Shown piece after piece: positions 14,051-16,931 of a stretch of DNA of 16,931 bases. The number at the start of each line of letters is the position of its first letter. The stretch's first letter is position 1. The stretch spans positions 1-16,931 of the forward strand of contig CAMPKU010000077.1 in the NCBI GenBank assembly GCA_946887385.1, written 5' to 3'. This DNA is from an uncultured Gammaproteobacteria bacterium (GTDB taxonomy: Bacteria; Pseudomonadota; Gammaproteobacteria; Rariloculales; Rariloculaceae). The notes under the pieces are model-generated. The model searched no databases. It was not told the DNA's origin and saw nothing but the letters and a program-made list of their open reading frames with translations. Made by a program: the position numbers and the translations under genes.

Positions 14051-14067
14051 TATAGTGCCGAGCCATG
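14051..14067 (+). promoter_or_regulatory. Candidate -10 and leaderless start of the acetyltransferase gene
   Basis: TATAGT (14051-14056) is followed after 8 bp by the ATG at 14065. This would put the transcription start at or within a base of the start codon. No Shine-Dalgarno site is present, as at tyrS. Confidence 0.4.
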
Positions 14068-14904
14068 CTCACGCTGCACCGCCATGCCGATGCAGGCGCG
14101 TTTCTCGCGCGCGCCGAGGCGTGGCTACAAGCGCGCGAGATCGAGCACGGCGTAGTGCTGCAAAGCGCCCGCCACGCGCGCGCCGGCGAAACGCACTACG
14201 AGCGAGACGCCCCGACCTACTGGGCCACGCTCGAGGCAGACGGGCAAATCGTGGGTTGCGCCTGCCGTACGCCGCCGTTCAAGGTAGGCGTCACGGCGCT
14301 GCCGGACGCCGCAATCGCGCCGCTCGTTGCGGACCTCGCGGCGACGTATGCCGGGCCGATCGGCGGCTTCAGCGGTCCGGCGCCGATCGTGAGCGCCCTC
14401 GCAAGCGCATGGGTCGAGCAGCGCGGCGGGTCCTGGGCCGTGAACACGCGCGGCCGCCTGCTGTCGTTCTCCACCGAGCACGCGCCGGCCATGCGACCGG
14501 GCGTCTTGCGCCTCGCGGCGGCGAGTGACGCCGCGCTGGCACAGAGTTGGGGAGCGGCCGCGTCGATCGACAGCGGCATTGCGGCGCTCGACGGCACCCT
14601 CTGCCTGCAGCTTCTGCGCGCGAAGCTTCTGTATTTTTGGACCGACGATCAACCGCGCTGCATGCTCGGCCTGCTGCGCGAGACGCGCGATTCGGTGGCC
14701 GTGGGCATTGTCTATACGCCGGCCGCCTTCCGCGGCCAGGGCCACGCGACGGCGGCGCTCACGGCGTTAGGCGCGCTGCTCGACGAGCGCAGCGTTGCCA
14801 ACCGCTACCTTTGGATCGATCCGGAGGCCGACGCGGCGCAAGCCCTGGCGCGCAAGCTAAGCTGCCGTTTCGTGTATGACTCGCTCGATGTCGATGTGAT
14901 CTGA
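14065..14904 (+). CDS. GNAT-family N-acetyltransferase
   Basis: A 279-residue protein with a GNAT acetyl-CoA-binding region at its C-terminal end. VAVGIVYTPAAFRGQGHATAAL (~211-232) contains the strand, the R-G-Q-G-H-A pyrophosphate-binding loop and the following helix; motif B-like YLWIDPEADAAQALARKLSCRFV lies at ~248-270. The N-terminal ~140 residues are more divergent and may be a degenerate first GNAT fold, as in other double-length members. The family transfers acetyl groups from acetyl-CoA to amines; the substrate here is unknown. The ATG at 14065 lacks a Shine-Dalgarno site but sits just after a -10-like TATAGT. Its last 48 bp overlap the 3' end of the opposing FMN-protein gene. Confidence 0.88.
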   Translation: MLTLHRHADAGAFLARAEAWLQAREIEHGVVLQSARHARAGETHYERDAPTYWATLEADGQIVGCACRTPPFKVGVTALPDAAIAPLVADLAATYAGPIGGFSGPAPIVSALASAWVEQRGGSWAVNTRGRLLSFSTEHAPAMRPGVLRLAAASDAALAQSWGAAASIDSGIAALDGTLCLQLLRAKLLYFWTDDQPRCMLGLLRETRDSVAVGIVYTPAAFRGQGHATAALTALGALLDERSVANRYLWIDPEADAAQALARKLSCRFVYDSLDVDVI

Positions 14905-16557
14905 CACCGCGCCTTCGGATGCCGCGAAGCTGTGCGCGTCCGCCCGCGGCCAATACAGCTCGTAGACTTTGTACGGCCAGGATGCGCGGCCCGCATGCGC
15001 CTCGAGTAACTGTCCCGGCCGCACTTGCGGCAACACGTTCCCAAGCAAGCGCACCTCGTGCTCGGACACGCGGCGTACCAAGTGAGTGGCACGGAACTCA
15101 TTCGGGTGCATGAGCCCGGCCGCTTGCGTGAGCTCGCGCAGCGCGCCGAGCGTGTGGTGATGGAAACGATAAACGCGCTCGAGCTTGTCGGGCACCGCGA
15201 GCGCTTTCTGCCGCAGCGGATCCTGCGTAGCAACGCCCGTGGGGCAATTGCCGGTGTGGCAGGTCTGCGCCTGCAAGCAACCGAGGGCGAACATGAAGCC
15301 GCGCGCCGAATTACACCAGTCGGCGCCAAGCGCCATCGCACGCGCCACGTCGAACGCGCTCACGATCTTGCCGCTGCAGCCGAGCTTGATGCGGTCGCGC
15401 AAGCCAAGACCAACGAGCGTGTTGTGCACGAGCAGCAGACCTTCTTGAAGCGGCGTGCCCACGTGATCCACGAACTCGAGCGGCGCGGCCCCCGTGCCGC
15501 CCTCGGCGCCGTCCACCACGATGAAATCCGGCAGGAGCCGCGTCTGCAGCATCGCCTTGCAGATCGCGAACCACTCCCACGGGTGCCCTATGCACAGCTT
15601 GAAGCCGGTAGGCTTTCCGCCCGATAGCCGGCGCAGCCGTTCGACGAACTCCAGTAGCTCCACGGGCGTGTGGAACGCGCTGTGCCGCGCGGGGCTCAAG
15701 CAGTCCTCGCCCTGGCGCACTCCGCGCGTCGCCGCGATCTCGGCGGTCACCTTCGAGCCCGGCAGCACGCCGCCGTGGCCGGGCTTCGCGCCCTGGCTCA
15801 GCTTGATCTCTATCATCTTCACCTGGCCGTCCACGGCGTTGGCGGCGAAGCGTTCGGCGCTGAAACGCCCATGCTCGTCGCGGCAGCCGAAGTAGCCCGA
15901 GCCGATCTCCCAGATCAAATCGCCGCCGTGCACGCGGTGATAGGGGCTGATCGATCCTTCGCCGGTGTCGTGCGCGAAGCCGCCCTTTTTGGCGCCGCCG
16001 TTCAGGGCCAAGATCGCGTTGGCGGAAAGCGCCCCAAAGCTCATCGCCGAGATGTTGAAGACGCTGGCGCTGTAGGGCTGCGTGCAGCTCGGACCCGAGC
16101 CCAGGCTCACGCGAAAATCGGCGGATGCAATCTCCGTGGGCATCAACGAGTGGTTGATCCACTCGTAACCCGCGGCACGTTGGTCGAGCTGCGTACCGAA
16201 CGGCCGTTTGTCGGGCGCGCCCTTGGCGCGCTGATAAACGATCGAGCGCTGCTGACGCGAAAACGGCGTCTCCTCGTTGTCGCTCTCGATGAAATACTGG
16301 CGAATCTCGGGCCGGATGAGCTCGAGCAAAAATCGCAGATGGCCGATCAAAGGATAGTTGCGCAGCACCGAGCTTTGGCGCTGCAACGAATCACGCAGGC
16401 CGAGCAGCGCGAGCGACAGCGAGCCGAGCGCCGCGATCGCGGCCTCGCCCGTTTGCGTAAAGCGGAAGCCGAACCAGAGCGTGAGCACGATCGCGCCCGA
16501 CCACGCGATGTAGCGAACCGGAAAGAATCGGTCGATCCTGCTCAGAAAGGCGTGCAT
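14857..16557 (-). CDS. Membrane-anchored FMN/3Fe-4S glutamate-synthase-like protein
   Basis: A 566-residue protein of the stand-alone FMN-binding glutamate synthase family, corresponding to the synthase domain of GltB. Two hydrophobic helices at ~15-33 and ~38-55 anchor it in the membrane. The catalytic barrel starts near residue 140 (FNISAMSFGALSANAI), with GGFAHDTGEGSISPYH (~191-206), IEIKLSQGAKPGHGGVLPG (~249-267), FIVVDGAEGGTGAAP (~345-359) and IKLGCSGKIVSAFDVARAM (~390-408). Cysteines C427, C433 and C438 have the C-x5-C-x4-C spacing of the GltB 3Fe-4S cluster. The GltB glutaminase and GXGXG domains are absent, so it is not complete GOGAT; its substrate is unproven. The ATG at 16557 has GGGGA 5 bp upstream. 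Confidence 0.93.
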   Translation of the reverse strand: MHAFLSRIDRFFPVRYIAWSGAIVLTLWFGFRFTQTGEAAIAALGSLSLALLGLRDSLQRQSSVLRNYPLIGHLRFLLELIRPEIRQYFIESDNEETPFSRQQRSIVYQRAKGAPDKRPFGTQLDQRAAGYEWINHSLMPTEIASADFRVSLGSGPSCTQPYSASVFNISAMSFGALSANAILALNGGAKKGGFAHDTGEGSISPYHRVHGGDLIWEIGSGYFGCRDEHGRFSAERFAANAVDGQVKMIEIKLSQGAKPGHGGVLPGSKVTAEIAATRGVRQGEDCLSPARHSAFHTPVELLEFVERLRRLSGGKPTGFKLCIGHPWEWFAICKAMLQTRLLPDFIVVDGAEGGTGAAPLEFVDHVGTPLQEGLLLVHNTLVGLGLRDRIKLGCSGKIVSAFDVARAMALGADWCNSARGFMFALGCLQAQTCHTGNCPTGVATQDPLRQKALAVPDKLERVYRFHHHTLGALRELTQAAGLMHPNEFRATHLVRRVSEHEVRLLGNVLPQVRPGQLLEAHAGRASWPYKVYELYWPRADAHSFAASEGAVSDHIDIERVIHETAA

Positions 16558-16606
16558 GCATTTCCCCGCGCACCGGGCGCGTGCACCCTATTTCGGCTGG
16601 AGCGGC

Positions 16607-16612
16607 TCTATA
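16607..16612 (-). promoter_or_regulatory. Candidate -10 element (TATAGA) for the FMN-protein gene
   Basis: The minus strand reads AATATAGAG, giving TATAGA about 50 bp before the ATG at 16557. The leader would contain the GGGGA ribosome site. No good -35 is found at 16-18 bp. Confidence 0.3.
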
Positions 16613-16629
16613 TTGAATGCGTGGCCTCC

Positions 16630-16674
16630 CCCGGCTTGCAAAACGTGACGCTCGTCGCGTTACGCCCTGCCGGG
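16630..16674. repeat. Inverted repeat between the FMN-protein gene and the edge gene
   Basis: CCCGGC (16630-16635) pairs with GCCGGG (16669-16674). Flanking CCTCC/GGAGG-type bases allow a longer imperfect stem. The 33-bp interior contains the 9-bp palindrome GCGTTACGC. It lies between the stop of the right-edge gene and the promoter of the FMN-protein gene, both on the minus strand. It could be a 3'-end structure. There is no T-run. Confidence 0.3.
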
Positions 16675-16705
16675 AGGGCTGTGCGGCACGCGTTGCGCCG
16701 TGCGC

Positions 16706-16931
16706 TCAGATCCAGCCGAACCCGCGCGCCATCGTGGCGTACATGCCCGCAGCCAGCGCGACGTACAGCAACAATGCCCAGATTTTCGCAGAGCTGATGG
16801 CGTCCGTGAGGCGGCCGACCTTTTGCTCAAGCCCATCGATTCTCGCATTCAGTTGCGTATGGACAGTGTCGATCTTCGTGTTGAGCTGTGCATAGACGCC
16901 GTCGATCTTCGCGTTGAGTTGCGCATGGACA
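16706..16931 (-). CDS. Coiled-coil protein with C-terminal membrane anchor (3' end only, runs off the edge)
   Basis: An open frame enters from the right edge and ends at TGA 16708-16706, giving 74 visible residues. The first 33 are three 11-residue repeats of the form V-x-x-Q-L-N-x-K/R-I-D-x, with hydrophobic residues spaced 4-4-3 (V, L, I), a hendecad coiled-coil pattern. LEQKVGRLTDAISS then continues the helix. One hydrophobic segment (IWALLLYVALAAGMYATMA, ~50-68) and a short tail ending GFGWI complete it. This is the layout of a tail-anchored stalk protein, similar in plan to DUF1640/CCDC90-type proteins, though I do not claim membership. Codon use matches the neighbours. The N-terminal part, and hence the function, lies outside the window. 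Confidence 0.7.
   Translation of the reverse strand, partial: VHAQLNAKIDGVYAQLNTKIDTVHTQLNARIDGLEQKVGRLTDAISSAKIWALLLYVALAAGMYATMARGFGWI
16832..16930 (-). repeat. Three 33-bp tandem repeats within the coiled-coil gene
   Basis: Units at 16930-16898, 16897-16865 and 16864-16832 each encode one 11-residue coiled-coil repeat. The first unit matches the second and the third at 26 of 33 bases each. More copies may lie beyond the window edge. Confidence 0.75.

Noticed and set aside
15670..16797. Plus-strand open frame of 375 codons opposite the FMN protein
   Set aside because: It is a shadow of the FMN-protein gene, with no family match and Arg/Ala-rich composition.
1..16931. Search for CRISPR arrays, tRNA/rRNA genes, IS elements and attachment sites
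   Set aside because: No regularly spaced repeats, tRNA-like cloverleaf, transposase or integrase frame, or long terminal repeats were seen by eye.

Overview
The window is GC-rich chromosomal DNA with dense, mostly short-spaced genes, strong G/C bias at third codon positions, and Shine-Dalgarno sites before many starts. A DarP/YjgA-type ribosome-maturation protein, an E. coli-type TyrRS (KMGKT), a GltB-like FMN protein and ADOP-type permeases together suggest a high-GC proteobacterium, most likely a gammaproteobacterium near the Xanthomonadales/Steroidobacterales. The lineage is inference from family distribution, not from a marker gene. I see no rRNA, tRNA, CRISPR array, phage module or IS element.

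Layout, left to right. (1) 10-4353, minus strand: an efflux-type ABC operon transcribed as membrane-fusion protein, then a full 832-residue ADOP/MacB-like permease, then a second paralogous permease cut off after about 180 residues. No ATPase gene is visible. (2) 4354-4547: a divergent intergenic region holding one inverted repeat beside each candidate promoter. (3) 4548-6454, plus strand: a methyltransferase-fold protein with a signal peptide, a GC hairpin after its stop, an ECF sigma factor, and a four-helix membrane protein joined to the sigma gene by an ATGA overlap. (4) 6512-8193, plus strand: tyrS, then a small acidic orphan protein.

(5) 8200-9978, minus strand: a membrane-anchored protein with a conserved N-terminal domain, a FlgO/TolB-like domain and TPR-like repeats. 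Back to back with it is a LysR regulator (10097-11056, plus), followed by a small secreted protein (11098-11685). (6) 11702-13947, minus strand: an apparent operon of glutamate dehydrogenase, a half-length DarP and a cyclophilin-type prolyl isomerase. (7) 14065-14904, plus strand: a GNAT acetyltransferase whose 3' end overlaps by 48 bp the 3' end of a membrane-anchored FMN/3Fe-4S glutamate-synthase-like protein (14857-16557, minus). (8) 16706-16931, minus strand: the 3' end of a gene running off the right edge. It encodes 11-residue coiled-coil repeats and a C-terminal membrane anchor.

The window mixes housekeeping genes (tyrS, cyclophilin, GDH, darP) with regulatory and envelope genes. GDH and the GltB-like protein both belong to families of nitrogen/glutamate metabolism but are separated by the acetyltransferase gene. 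Several genes have a -10-like hexamer so close to the start codon that their transcripts may be leaderless. No intergenic gap exceeds 300 bp. The least explained items are the coiled-coil protein at the right edge, the half-length DarP, the exported methyltransferase and the sigma/membrane-protein pair.
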